DNA of 64,000 bases, taken from positions 17,036-81,035 of the forward strand of contig NZ_JAURVJ010000213.1 in NCBI RefSeq assembly GCF_030655615.1. Direction: 5' to 3'. The notes below the pieces were generated by a model. That model was not told the DNA's origin. It saw only the letters and a program-made list of their open reading frames with translations, and searched no databases. This stretch comes from Nocardioides sp. (GTDB taxonomy: Bacteria > Actinomycetota > Actinomycetes > Propionibacteriales > Nocardioidaceae). A program made the position numbers and the translations under genes. Of this stretch, positions 1 through 9,911 are shown one piece after another; positions within the stretch are counted from its first letter, which is position 1, and the number at the start of each line of letters is the position of its first letter.

Positions 1-12
1 ACCGTGGGGAGA

Positions 13-46
13 CGCTGACCCGTCGCGTTGGTGCGACGGGTCAGCG
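13..46. terminator. Hairpin with 14-bp perfect stem, probable transcription terminator
   Basis: CGCTGACCCGTCGC - GTTGGT - GCGACGGGTCAGCG; lies just downstream of the minus-strand HNH gene. Confidence 0.7.
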
Positions 47-126
47 AGACCGTGGTGCACCCAGGTTGGACACGGTGAGCGCACCGATGGCCCCGCTGCC
101 TGGTGGATGCGGGGTCGTCGGGGCGT

Positions 127-1365
127 TCAGGGTCGTCGTCGGCGGCGGTCGACGAGGTAGGTAATCCCGGTGGGGCTGGTCCACTCGTACAGTCCGGGCT
201 CCACCACGCGATACCGCCACGTGCCGTGGGTCTTGGCACGGTGGTGCCGCCGGCACAACATCGCGAGGTTCTCGACGCTCGTGGGGCCGCCGGCGTCGAA
301 GGGGATGATGTGGTCGAGGTCGACGTGGCGGCGGTGGCAGCCCGGGAACACACACGTCCCGTCACGTAGGCGGACCTGTTCGCGGATGGCCTCGGTGGGG
401 CGGTATGCCTCGGTCGAGAGGTTCGAGTTGAGGTCGATGACCGGCTTGACCGTCATCTTGGTGCCCGCGGTCTGGCACCACTGGCGGATCTGTTCGAGCA
501 GGACCGGGGACCAGGTGTTGTCCACGAACCCCGGACGGTCGGCAGCTTCGGCGTCGAGGTGGACGTAGAGCGTCACCCCACGACCACTGCCCGGGGTGGA
601 GTTCAGGTCGAGGGCGAGCTGGTGGCGGCCCATTTCACCCAGCGCCTGGGACCGGCGGACGTTGAGGGTCTCGGTGGAGCCGAGGTCGGCCAACTGCTGG
701 GCGCCGGACTTCAACGCGGCTTCGAGGTCGAGGGCGTCGGCGAGGTCGAGGGTCGCGGACACCTCGACGGTCCCCGAGGTGGAGACGCCGTCGAGGTAGA
801 CATCGGCATGCCGGCCCTCAGCTGCTGCCTGGCGACGCCGTTCGGCCTCGAGGGGGTCGTGCTCGTCGCGGGCGGCGTCCACGGCCCGGTCGATCTGGGT
901 GAACGCGCAGCCGTGCAGGAACGCGGCCAGGGCCTTGTCGACCGCAGCGGCACCCTCCATCGGCAGTGGCCGGGTCTGCTCAGCGACGCGGAAGGCGAGC
1001 CAGACCGGGATCTCCAGCTTGACCACGCGGGCGTAGATCCGCGGCAGCCGGTAGCGGAGCTCGAGGGCCTTGCCGAGGTAGGCCAGCCCGCTGTCGGACG
1101 AGCGGCCGATGGACAGCGCGAGGTCGAGGGCGGCGTACTCGGCGACCACGGGTGCTCCGGCGCCGGCGAGCTGCAGGGGTGGTTCGTCGTTCCAGTCGTG
1201 GAGCTCAGCGGCCTCGGTGTCGCCAGCGGTGTGCGCGGCGGCCCAGTCGAGGACGGCGTTGAGCTTGTTGACCTCGTCGCGACTGATGTCGAGACAGGCG
1301 CCTCGGACCGACTCGAGCAGCGGGTCGCTGCTCGAGGTGCGGGTGGTCCGGTGGGTGCTGGCCAT
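127..1365 (-). CDS. DUF222 / HNH endonuclease domain protein (13E12-repeat type)
   Basis: 412 aa; C-terminal HNH motif CVFPGCHRRHVDLDHIIPFDAGGPTSVENLAMLCRRHHRAKTH; N-terminal DUF222-like region. Confidence 0.9.
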   Translation of the reverse strand: MASTHRTTRTSSSDPLLESVRGACLDISRDEVNKLNAVLDWAAAHTAGDTEAAELHDWNDEPPLQLAGAGAPVVAEYAALDLALSIGRSSDSGLAYLGKALELRYRLPRIYARVVKLEIPVWLAFRVAEQTRPLPMEGAAAVDKALAAFLHGCAFTQIDRAVDAARDEHDPLEAERRRQAAAEGRHADVYLDGVSTSGTVEVSATLDLADALDLEAALKSGAQQLADLGSTETLNVRRSQALGEMGRHQLALDLNSTPGSGRGVTLYVHLDAEAADRPGFVDNTWSPVLLEQIRQWCQTAGTKMTVKPVIDLNSNLSTEAYRPTEAIREQVRLRDGTCVFPGCHRRHVDLDHIIPFDAGGPTSVENLAMLCRRHHRAKTHGTWRYRVVEPGLYEWTSPTGITYLVDRRRRRP

Positions 1366-1510
1366 GGTCTGATTCTAGAAGTCGCCACCGACAATTCGCT
1401 AGTGTGTTCGAGGTTGTCTGCACGTCGATCTCGACTTTCTGACGGGGTCTCGTGACGGCCGCGGGCGTCCTCCTCAACCACTGTGTGGCCCGGTCCGGCG
1501 CACCGGCTGC

Positions 1511-1815
1511 GGGGGTCTCGACACGCCGGGCCGTAGCCGGCCCGTCGGCTCGACCACCGTGCTGGGGAGTCGGTCGGCTCCGGCGTGCCGATTGTGGGGG
1601 TCTCGACACGCCGGGCCGTAGCCGGCCCGTCGGCTCGACCACCGTGCTGGGGAGTCGGTCGGCTCCGGCGTACCGGTTGAGGGGGTCTCGACACGCCGGG
1701 CCGTAGCCGGCCCGTCGGCTCGACCACCGTGCTGGAGGTCGGTCAGCTCCGGCGTGCCGGTTGCGGGGGACTCGACACGCCGAGCCGTAGCCGGCCCGTC
1801 GGCTCGACCACCGTG
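1511..1815. repeat. Four tandem ~85-bp units containing a REP-like palindrome
   Basis: Units start at 1511, 1596, 1681 and 1765; core GGGTCTCGACACGCCGGGCCGTAGCCGGCCCGTCGGCTCGACCACCGTG. Confidence 0.95.
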
Positions 1816-1827
1816 AGGTGGTGCGGG

Positions 1828-2094
1828 TCAGGTGAAGGCGTACCAGACCCGCATCAGCGCGAACACGACCGGCAGGCCGAAGATCACCAGGAGCACCCAG
1901 GCGGTGATCCGGTGGAGGGGCTTGGCGCCGTCGAGGTTGCCGGCGAAGTCGAGGAGGGCGCCGTCGGGAACGTTGTGGGTGAGGCCCATCTTGCGGGCGT
2001 CGTCGGGGAGGTGGCCGCCGGGGAACCAGTAGGGCGGGGTGTCGTCGTCGGGCGCGTAGTCCTCGTCGAACTCGTCGACGTACTCATCCCGCAT
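1828..2094 (-). CDS. Small membrane protein, hypothetical
   Basis: MRDEYVDEFDEDYAPDDDTPPYWFPGG...; one C-terminal TM segment; start taken internal to the longer ORF. Confidence 0.65.
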   Translation of the reverse strand: MRDEYVDEFDEDYAPDDDTPPYWFPGGHLPDDARKMGLTHNVPDGALLDFAGNLDGAKPLHRITAWVLLVIFGLPVVFALMRVWYAFT

Positions 2095-2258
2095 GGGCCC
2101 ACCGTACGTCCATCGGCTGTGGTGGCGCTGAGGGATCGCTGACGCCTCGTCCGACGGGGTGACTATCTCGCGGGCGCCCGCCCGGCCGACCGACGTACGA
2201 TGGAGCCACGCACGACCGCCCCACCTCCCCGACGAAAGGCCGCCCGTCCCGGGCACCC

Positions 2259-3272
2259 ATGACTGACTCGAACCCCACCGGAGACCTCCAGACACGCCAC
2301 ACCGTCGTGGTCCCCAACAGCATCGACATGGTCAGCCTGCTCGGACCGGGGGACGAGTACCTCGGGATCATCGAGGGCGGCTTCAAGGCCGAGATCCACG
2401 TCCGCGGCAACCGGATCACCATGAAGGGCGACCCCGGCGAGGTCGCGCTCGCCGAGCGGCTGCTCGACGAGCTGGTCACGATCATCCGCACCGGCCAGGG
2501 CGTCACGTCCGAGACCGTCGAGCGCGCGATCGAGATGCTGCGCACCGAGACCACCGAGCGCCCGGCCGACGTGCTGTCGCTCAACATCTTGAGCAACCGC
2601 GGCCGGTCGATCCGGCCCAAGACGCTCAACCAGAAGCGCTACGTCGACTCGATCGACAAGAACACGATCACCTTCGGCATCGGACCCGCCGGCACCGGCA
2701 AGACCTACCTCGCGATGGCCAAGGCCGTGCAGGCGCTGCAGGCCAAGCAGGTCAACCGCATCATCCTGACCCGTCCGGCGGTCGAGGCCGGCGAGAGCCT
2801 CGGCTACCTCCCCGGCACGCTGAGCGAGAAGATCGACCCCTACCTGCGGCCGCTCTACGACGCCCTGCACGACATGATCGACCCCGAGACGATCCCCAAG
2901 CTGCTCGCCGCCGGGACGATCGAGGTCGCCCCGCTGGCCTACATGCGAGGTCGCACCCTCAACGACAGCTTCATCATCCTCGACGAGGCGCAGAACACGA
3001 CGCCCGAGCAGATGAAGATGTTCCTGACCCGCCTGGGCTTCGGCTCCAAGATCGTCGTCACCGGCGACATCACCCAGGTCGACCTGCCGGGCAACATCAA
3101 GTCGGGGCTGCGCATCATCGAGGGCATCCTCGACGACGTCGAGGACATCTCGTTCCAGCGCCTCACCAGCCACGACGTCGTCCGGCACCGCCTGGTCGGC
3201 AAGATCGTGGCGGCCTACGACGAGTTCGACACCCGTGGCGGCATCGCCACCGCCAAGGAGAACCAGCGGTGA
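2259..3272 (+). CDS. phoH: PhoH family protein (P-loop ATPase)
   Basis: GPAGTGKTYLAMAKAVQAL Walker A and FIILDEAQNTTPEQMKMFLTRLGFGSK; followed by ybeY. Confidence 0.95.
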   Translation: MTDSNPTGDLQTRHTVVVPNSIDMVSLLGPGDEYLGIIEGGFKAEIHVRGNRITMKGDPGEVALAERLLDELVTIIRTGQGVTSETVERAIEMLRTETTERPADVLSLNILSNRGRSIRPKTLNQKRYVDSIDKNTITFGIGPAGTGKTYLAMAKAVQALQAKQVNRIILTRPAVEAGESLGYLPGTLSEKIDPYLRPLYDALHDMIDPETIPKLLAAGTIEVAPLAYMRGRTLNDSFIILDEAQNTTPEQMKMFLTRLGFGSKIVVTGDITQVDLPGNIKSGLRIIEGILDDVEDISFQRLTSHDVVRHRLVGKIVAAYDEFDTRGGIATAKENQR

Positions 3273-3279
3273 GTCGGAG

Positions 3280-3729
3280 ATGACCATCGAGATCCTCGAC
3301 GAGTCGGGGACCGGCATCGACGTCAAGCACTTGGCTCAGCTGAGCCGCTTCGTCATGGACTCCATGCGGGTCCACCCGCTCGCCGAGCTCTGCATCAAGG
3401 CCGTCGACGAGGCCACGATCACCGAGCTCAACGAGAAGTGGATGGAGAAGGAGGGCCCGACCGACGTGCTCGCCTTCCCCATGGACGAGCTGCGTCCGGG
3501 CCTGGTCGACGAAGAGCCCGAGGAGGGCGTCCTCGGCGACATCATGCTGTGCCCGCAGATCGCCGAGCAGCAGGGCGAGACGGCCGGTCACGGCACCCTC
3601 GCCGAGATCGAGCTGCTGACGGTCCACGGCATCCTCCACCTGCTCGGCTACGACCACGCCGAGCCCGAGGAGCACGCGGAGATGTTCGGCCTCCAGGACC
3701 GCCTGCTCGGGGAGTGGCGCAGCCGGTGA
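3280..3729 (+). CDS. ybeY: Endoribonuclease YbeY (rRNA maturation factor)
   Basis: HGILHLLGYDHAEPEEHAEM zinc motif; next to phoH. Confidence 0.95.
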   Translation: MTIEILDESGTGIDVKHLAQLSRFVMDSMRVHPLAELCIKAVDEATITELNEKWMEKEGPTDVLAFPMDELRPGLVDEEPEEGVLGDIMLCPQIAEQQGETAGHGTLAEIELLTVHGILHLLGYDHAEPEEHAEMFGLQDRLLGEWRSR

Positions 3730-5060
3730 CCGGCACCATCACCCTGCTGGTCGCGGCCCTGCTCGTCGGGCTGGCCGGGGTGTTCAGCGCGGTCGACGCC
3801 GCGCTCGGCTCGTTCTCCAAGGCCCGGGCCGCCGAGCTCGCGCACGAGGAGCGCGCCGGCGCCAAGCAGCTCCTGGTGCTGCTCGAGGACGCGCCGCGCC
3901 ACCTCAACACCGCACTGCTGCTGCGCCTGCTCTGCGAGATCGCCGCCATCGTGCTGGTCACCCTCGAGCTCGACCAGGCCCTCGACGGGCCGTGGTGGGT
4001 CAGCGTCCTCACCGCGATCGGCGTGATGCTGGTCGTGTCGTTCGTCGTCATCGGCGTGGGCCCACGCACCATCGGCCGCCAGCACTCCGAGCAGGTCGCC
4101 CTCTACTCCGCCGGGGTCCTGGCGGTCTTCACCACGGTGCTCGGCCCGCTGTCCGGCCTCCTGATCCTGCTCGGCAACGCCCTCACCCCCGGCAAGGGCT
4201 TCCGCGAGGGCCCGTTCTCGTCCGAGACCGAGCTGCGCGAGATGGTCGACATCGCCGAGGCGTCCGCGCTCATCGAGGCCGACGAGCGCAAGATGATCCA
4301 CTCCGTCTTCGAGCTCGGCGACACCACCGTCCGCGAGGTCATGGTCCCGCGCGGCGACGTCGTCTACATCGAGCACTACAAGAACCTGCGCCAGACCATG
4401 TCGCTGTTCCTCCGCAGCGGGTTCTCCCGCCTGCCCGTCATCGGCGAGAACCTCGACGACATCAGGGGTTTCGCCTACCTCAAGGACCTCGTGCGCCGCG
4501 ACTTCGAGGCACCCGACGTCGAGCTGACCCAGCAGGTCGAGGAGGTCATGCGGCCCGTCGCGTGGGTGCCCGAGTCCAAGCCGGTCGACGACCAGCTCCG
4601 CGAGATGCAGGCCGGTCGCACCCACATCGCCGTCGTGGTCGACGAGTACGGCGGCACCGCCGGCCTCATCACGATCGAGGACCTCCTCGAGGAGATCGTC
4701 GGCGAGATCACCGACGAGTACGACCAGGACGAGATCGAGGTCGAGGCGCTGCCCACGACCGCCGACGGGAGCCCAGCGGGCTACCGGGTCTCGTCGCGCT
4801 ACCCCGTCGACGACCTCGACGAGCTCTTCGGCTTCGACGTCGAGGAGGAGGACGTCGACAGCGTCGGCGGCCTGATGGCCAAGCACCTCGGCCGCGTCCC
4901 GATCCCGGGCTCCCACGTCGACGCCCACGGCCTGCGGTTCGAGGCTGAGGACACCGCCGGGCGCCGCAACAAGATCGGCACCGTCCTCATCCGGCGCACC
5001 GTGGTCGAGCCGGTCGTCGAGGACGCCGACGCCACGGCTGTCGACGCCGGACACCCCTGA
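3726..5060 (+). CDS. Hemolysin/CorC family membrane protein with CBS domains
   Basis: N-terminal TM DUF21-like region, tandem CBS, CorC_HlyC C-terminus; GTG start overlaps ybeY stop. Confidence 0.9.
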   Translation: MTGTITLLVAALLVGLAGVFSAVDAALGSFSKARAAELAHEERAGAKQLLVLLEDAPRHLNTALLLRLLCEIAAIVLVTLELDQALDGPWWVSVLTAIGVMLVVSFVVIGVGPRTIGRQHSEQVALYSAGVLAVFTTVLGPLSGLLILLGNALTPGKGFREGPFSSETELREMVDIAEASALIEADERKMIHSVFELGDTTVREVMVPRGDVVYIEHYKNLRQTMSLFLRSGFSRLPVIGENLDDIRGFAYLKDLVRRDFEAPDVELTQQVEEVMRPVAWVPESKPVDDQLREMQAGRTHIAVVVDEYGGTAGLITIEDLLEEIVGEITDEYDQDEIEVEALPTTADGSPAGYRVSSRYPVDDLDELFGFDVEEEDVDSVGGLMAKHLGRVPIPGSHVDAHGLRFEAEDTAGRRNKIGTVLIRRTVVEPVVEDADATAVDAGHP

Positions 5061-5137
5061 TCCGGCCGGTCCGAGATCCGAGGCAACCTCACGACGCTCC
5101 GCACCCGTTCATGGGGTGACAGGCACGGGGAGGCCGG

Positions 5138-5662
5138 GTGAGGACGCAGGACCGCGACGCGGAGTTCAGCGCGTACGTCGCCGCGCACCGCGTCCGGATG
5201 GTGCGCGCAGCACTGCTGCTCACCGGCGGGGCGTACGCCGAGGCCGAGGACCTCGTGCAGACCGTGCTCGTCCGGCTCTACCTGAGGTGGGGGCGGGTCA
5301 GCCGGGTCGAGGACCCGGTCGGCTACGGCATGCGGGCCCTGACCAACGTGTTCCTCGACGAGCGCCGGCGGGCGCACCGTCGGCGCGAGGTCGTCTCCGA
5401 CCACGACGCCGACGGGCCGCGGCCCGGCGACCAGATGGCCGAGCACGACGTCCGCGCGACCGTGTTCGCCGCTCTCGCCGCCCTGCCGCCACGGCAGCGG
5501 GCCGTCGTCGTGCTGCGGCACTTCCTCGACCACGACGTGGCCGGCACCGCCGACGCGCTCGGGATCACCGAGGGCACCGTCAAGTCCCAGAACGCCAAGG
5601 CGCTGACGCGGCTCCGTGAGCTGCTCGGCACCGACATCGACTACGAGGAAGTGGGCCCGTGA
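5138..5662 (+). CDS. SigE-family ECF RNA polymerase sigma factor
   Basis: FSAYVAAHRVRMVRAALLLTGG...AEDLVQTVLVRLYLRW; LPPRQRAVVVLRHF. Confidence 0.9.
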   Translation: MRTQDRDAEFSAYVAAHRVRMVRAALLLTGGAYAEAEDLVQTVLVRLYLRWGRVSRVEDPVGYGMRALTNVFLDERRRAHRRREVVSDHDADGPRPGDQMAEHDVRATVFAALAALPPRQRAVVVLRHFLDHDVAGTADALGITEGTVKSQNAKALTRLRELLGTDIDYEEVGP

Positions 5663-6366
5663 CCGACATCAAGCAGCTGCTCCACGAGGTCAGCGACATC
5701 ACCGTCCCCGTCGACGTCGCCGCCGACCTGGCCCGGGGACGCGCCGCGGCCCACCACCGGCGGGCGGTCCTCGCCGCCGTCGGCGCCGCAGCGGCCGTCG
5801 TCGCCGTCACCGTCGGTGGCTACGCCGTCGTGACCGGGGACGACGGTGACGCCGGGTCGTCCGGTTTCGCCACGTCGTCGGTGGCGCCGACCTCCGACCC
5901 GCCGACGAGCCGGCCGACGGCGCCACCCACCACCCCGCCCGCGACCCCCCACGAGACCGTCACCGCCGCGCCGGTCGACCCGGCCACCCTGGTCCACACG
6001 CCGTTCTTCGACGTGCCGCCGCCCCCGAGGGGGTGGTACCTGGTCGGCGGCCAGGAGCCCTACGTCATGTTCGCCCGCGACGGCAGCGACGCCGACCTGA
6101 CCGGCGGGTTCTCCGGCCGGCTCATGGTGCTGCTCGGTTCGCCCGACGAGGCACTGCCCGGCGACGCCGCGACGCCCCTCGACCTCGATGGCCGCACCTT
6201 CTACCTGACACCGGCCGACGCGGGCGCGACCCAGATCCGCGTCGAGCGCGACAACGGGGAGTGGCTCACCGTGCAGTACCCCGTCGCCGCCGGGTTCGAC
6301 GTCGCCGACATGGTCGCGTTCCTCGCCGGCGTACGCGTCCTGCCGGGAGCGATGGCGGCCAGCTGA
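5659..6366 (+). CDS. Membrane protein, probable partner of upstream sigma factor
   Basis: Overlaps sigma gene by 4 nt; single TM then Pro/Thr-rich linker. Confidence 0.75.
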   Translation: MTDIKQLLHEVSDITVPVDVAADLARGRAAAHHRRAVLAAVGAAAAVVAVTVGGYAVVTGDDGDAGSSGFATSSVAPTSDPPTSRPTAPPTTPPATPHETVTAAPVDPATLVHTPFFDVPPPPRGWYLVGGQEPYVMFARDGSDADLTGGFSGRLMVLLGSPDEALPGDAATPLDLDGRTFYLTPADAGATQIRVERDNGEWLTVQYPVAAGFDVADMVAFLAGVRVLPGAMAAS

Positions 6367-6386
6367 CCGCGACCTAGGCTCGTGGG

Positions 6387-8093
6387 ATGGACCTCCGCTC
6401 ACTTCCGATCCCCGGCCTCCGCGCCCTGCCCGGCCTCGGCTCCCGGGGCCCGAGGACCGTGCTCGAGCTCGACCTCAGCCACGGCGTCCAGACCGGGCCG
6501 CCCCGGCACCCGCTGGAGGCGCTCCGGCTGCGGCAGGCCCCGACGCTGCGGGCCATCGGCGACGGGCTGCGTCGGGCGGCGGGGGACGACGACGTCCTCG
6601 GGCTCCTCGTGCACGTCGGGACCTGCCCGCTGTCGCTCGCGGTGGCCGACGAGGTCGGCGCGATGCTCGCAGACTTCTCGCAGGACAAGCCGTCGATCGC
6701 CTGGACCGCGACGTTCGGCGAGCTGACGAGCGGGCTCGCGGCCTACCGCGTCGCGGTCAACGCGCGCGAGGTCTGGGTGCAGCCGTCCGGCGCGCTCGGC
6801 CTCACCGGAGTCCACCTCGGCATCACCCTGCTCCGCGGGGGCCTGGAGAAGCTGGGGGTCGACCCGGAGTTCGCCAAGCGGCACGAGTACAAGTCGGCGG
6901 CCGACCAGCTCGCCGCCACCGAGGTCAGCGCCGCCAACCGCGAGATGGTGCAACGTCTCGCCGACGCGATCGTGGACGACACCGTCGCCCGGGTGGCGGC
7001 ACGGCGTTCACTGACCCCCGACGACGTACGGGACGCGATGGCGAGAGCACCGCTCTCGTCGGCCGCGGCGCTCGCGGCCGGGCTGGTGGACCACGTCGGC
7101 TACCGCGACGAGGTCTACGCGCATGCCCGGGAGACGTGGACGCCGCAGTGGCAGCCGACCTACGTCCACCGCTGGGCCCACGCCCAGCAGGCCGGCGGCG
7201 ACCGGCTCGCGGCCCTCACCCACCGCCACCGACCGGTCGTCGCGGTCGTCGACGTCACCGGACCGATCGTGCTCGGCCCGGGCACCGGTGCCCAGGCCGG
7301 CGCCGACCGCGTCGGCGCCCGGCTCCGCGAGGCCGGCCGCGACGACGACGTCAAGGCGGTCGTGCTGCGGGTCGACAGCCCCGGTGGCTCCTACGTCGCC
7401 AGCGACGCGATCCGCCGCGAGGTCCTCCGGCTCCGCGAGAGCGGGCGCCCCGTCGTCGCGACGATGGGCACGGCCGCGGCGTCCGGTGGCTACTTCGTCG
7501 CGATGCCCTGCGACGAGATCGTCGCGCAGCCGACGACGCTCACCGGGTCGATCGGCGTCCTCGCCGGCAAGATGGTCGTCGAGCGGCTCCTCGACCGGGT
7601 CGGCATCGTGCACGAGGCCGTCGACGCCGGTCCGCGCGCGGGCTTCCTCGCGCCCGGGCAGCGGTTCACCGACGAGGAGTGGCAGGTGCTCGACGCCTGG
7701 CTCGACGAGGTCTACGCCGACTTCACCACCAAGGCCGCCGACGACCGCGGCCTCGACCTCGCCGTCCTCGAGCCGCTCGCCCGCGGCCGCGTCTGGCTCG
7801 GCACCGACGCCCACGATCGCGGTCTCGTCGACCACCTCGGCGGCACCCGGCTGGCGCTCGAACGGGCCTGCACCCTGGCCGGCCTCGACCCCGACGACGT
7901 CCGGCTGCCGTCGCCCTCGCCGCTCGAGTGGCTGCAACGGCTCAGACCCGCCGAGTCCAGCGAGTCACCGGGCGCGGCCGCGGTCGTCGTACCGACGGGG
8001 CCCGAGGCGCTCCTCGAGCGGCTCGCCGCGTCGGTCGGGATCGCCGTGCCGCACGGGGTCCTGTCGATGCCGTCCGGGCTCTCTCTACCCTGA
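6387..8093 (+). CDS. sppA: Signal peptide peptidase SppA (S49)
   Basis: VLRVDSPGGSYVASDAIRREV and ATMGTAAASGGYFVAMPCDEIVAQPTTLTGSIGV motifs. Confidence 0.92.
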   Translation: MDLRSLPIPGLRALPGLGSRGPRTVLELDLSHGVQTGPPRHPLEALRLRQAPTLRAIGDGLRRAAGDDDVLGLLVHVGTCPLSLAVADEVGAMLADFSQDKPSIAWTATFGELTSGLAAYRVAVNAREVWVQPSGALGLTGVHLGITLLRGGLEKLGVDPEFAKRHEYKSAADQLAATEVSAANREMVQRLADAIVDDTVARVAARRSLTPDDVRDAMARAPLSSAAALAAGLVDHVGYRDEVYAHARETWTPQWQPTYVHRWAHAQQAGGDRLAALTHRHRPVVAVVDVTGPIVLGPGTGAQAGADRVGARLREAGRDDDVKAVVLRVDSPGGSYVASDAIRREVLRLRESGRPVVATMGTAAASGGYFVAMPCDEIVAQPTTLTGSIGVLAGKMVVERLLDRVGIVHEAVDAGPRAGFLAPGQRFTDEEWQVLDAWLDEVYADFTTKAADDRGLDLAVLEPLARGRVWLGTDAHDRGLVDHLGGTRLALERACTLAGLDPDDVRLPSPSPLEWLQRLRPAESSESPGAAAVVVPTGPEALLERLAASVGIAVPHGVLSMPSGLSLP

Positions 8094-8098
8094 CGGAC

Positions 8099-8425
8099 GT
8101 GGAACTCTCATCCGAGGACGCCAAGCTCGTCACGCTCGCCCGTGCCACCCGCGCCCGCACCCAGGCCGCCGAGGGGGCCGCCGTGCGCGACCACGACGGC
8201 CGCACCTACGCCGCCGCCACCGTCGACCTCGACACGTTGCAGCTGACGGCCGTCCAGGTGTGCGTCGCGATGGCGGTCGCCTCCGGCTCGCGCGGGCTCG
8301 CCGCCGCGGTGGTGCTCGGCGACGCGACGGCGCTGACCGAGCCCGACCGCGCCGTCCTCGAGGAGTACGCCGGCCCCGACGTCGTCGTGCACCTCGCCGA
8401 CGCGCGGGGCAACCTGGTCTCCTAG
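8099..8425 (+). CDS. Cytidine deaminase-like small protein
   Basis: VELSSEDAKLVTLARATRARTQAAEGAAVRDHDGRTYAAATV; GTG start; typical pre-era position. Confidence 0.7.
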   Translation: MELSSEDAKLVTLARATRARTQAAEGAAVRDHDGRTYAAATVDLDTLQLTAVQVCVAMAVASGSRGLAAAVVLGDATALTEPDRAVLEEYAGPDVVVHLADARGNLVS

Positions 8426-8493
8426 GAGTCTCCACCGGCCGGTCATCGCGACGTGTCCCACGTCTCTGCGCCCGGCCCCGGCCGTGGCCCGCG

Positions 8494-9903
8494 ATGCGAA
8501 CGAAGACCGACGGGAGTAAGTTCCCGTGGGTGAGGGTTAGAGGTCACGTGGGGACCTGGAAGCAGCACGAGGAAGCCGTCGCGCGTCTCGCGGCGTCCTA
8601 CGACGACATCCCGGCGGGCCAGCCGGTACGGCTCGCGAAACGGACGACCAACCTCTTCCGCGTGCGGGCCGCGACCACGGCGCCCGGCCTCGACGTCTCG
8701 GGGCTGACCGGCGTGATCGAGGTCGACGCCGAGGCGCGGACGGCCGAGGTGCAGGGCATGTGCACCTACGAGGACCTCGTCGACGCGACGCTCGCGCACG
8801 GCCTGATCCCGCTGGTCGTCCCGCAGCTGCGCACGATCACGCTGGGCGGCGCGGTCACCGGCCTCGGCATCGAGTCGACCAGCTTCCGCAACGGGCTGCC
8901 GCACGAGTCGGTGCTCGAGATGGACGTCTTCACCGGCTCCGGCGAGGTCGTCACGACCCGCCCGGGCGAGGAGCTGTTCGACGCGTTCCCCAACTCCTAC
9001 GGGTCCCTGGGCTACGCCACGCGGCTGCGGATCGAGCTCGAGCCCGTGCCGGCCTACGTCGCCCTGCGCCACGTCCGGTTCGACGACGCGGCCCTGCTCA
9101 CCAAGACCATCGAGGCGATCGTCGCCACCGGTGAGCACGCGGGCGAGCGGGTCGACGGGCTCGACGGCGTCGCCTTCAGCCCCGACGAGCTCTACCTGAC
9201 GCTGGCCCGCTGGACCGATGCGCCGGGTGGCGAGACGCCGTCCGACTACGCCGGTCAGCAGGTGTTCTTCCGCTCGCTCCAGGAGCGCGAGACCGACCTG
9301 CTGACGATGTACGACTACCTGTGGCGCTGGGACACCGACTGGTTCTGGTGCTCCGGCGCGTTCGGCGCCCAGAACCCGCGCGTCCGCCGGTTCTGGCCGC
9401 GCAGCCTGCGGCGCTCCGACGTCTACATGAAGCTGCTCGCCCTCGACCGGCGCTTCGACATCGCCGACCGGCTCGACCGTCGGGCCGGCCGCCCGCAGCG
9501 CGAGCGCGTCGTGCAGGACATCGAGGTCCCGACGGGCCAGCTGGCCGCGTTCCTCGAGTGGTTCGACGCCGAGGTCGGCATGCGCCCGGTGTGGCTGTGT
9601 CCGCTGGTCGCCCGACGCTCGTGGCCGGCGTACCCGCTGGAGCCGGGGGAGCCCTACGTCAACGTCGGCTTCTGGGGCACCGTCCACGTCGGGCCCGAGG
9701 CCGTCGACGCGCCGCGCAACCGGGCGATCGAGACCCGCGTGCACGAGCTGGGCGGCCACAAGTCGCTCTACTCCGAGGCGTTCTACGACCGCGAGACCTT
9801 CGACCGCCTCTACGACGGGCCGCACCTCGCGACCGTCAAGGCCCGGCACGACCCAGCCGACCGCCTGACCGACCTCTACGACAAGACCGTCCGCAGGAAG
9901 TGA
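8494..9903 (+). CDS. FAD-binding oxidoreductase, probable 10-methylene fatty acid reductase (TmsA/BfaB-like)
   Basis: VPQLRTITLGGAVTGLGIESTSFRNGLPHESVLEMDVFTG; adjacent to CFA-type methyltransferase; exact start uncertain (8494 or a downstream GTG). Confidence 0.85.
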   Translation: MRTKTDGSKFPWVRVRGHVGTWKQHEEAVARLAASYDDIPAGQPVRLAKRTTNLFRVRAATTAPGLDVSGLTGVIEVDAEARTAEVQGMCTYEDLVDATLAHGLIPLVVPQLRTITLGGAVTGLGIESTSFRNGLPHESVLEMDVFTGSGEVVTTRPGEELFDAFPNSYGSLGYATRLRIELEPVPAYVALRHVRFDDAALLTKTIEAIVATGEHAGERVDGLDGVAFSPDELYLTLARWTDAPGGETPSDYAGQQVFFRSLQERETDLLTMYDYLWRWDTDWFWCSGAFGAQNPRVRRFWPRSLRRSDVYMKLLALDRRFDIADRLDRRAGRPQRERVVQDIEVPTGQLAAFLEWFDAEVGMRPVWLCPLVARRSWPAYPLEPGEPYVNVGFWGTVHVGPEAVDAPRNRAIETRVHELGGHKSLYSEAFYDRETFDRLYDGPHLATVKARHDPADRLTDLYDKTVRRK

Positions 9904-9911
9904 GATCGACC

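Noticed and set aside
127-1365. HNH gene as part of a homing or defence system
   Set aside because: DUF222-HNH proteins are common multi-copy actinobacterial genes; no intron, intein, methylase or other defence partner nearby.
711-1727. 338-aa and 145-aa minus ORFs through the tandem repeats
   Set aside because: Repeat period (85 bp) shifts frame between units and residues are P/R/T/S-rich; not coding.
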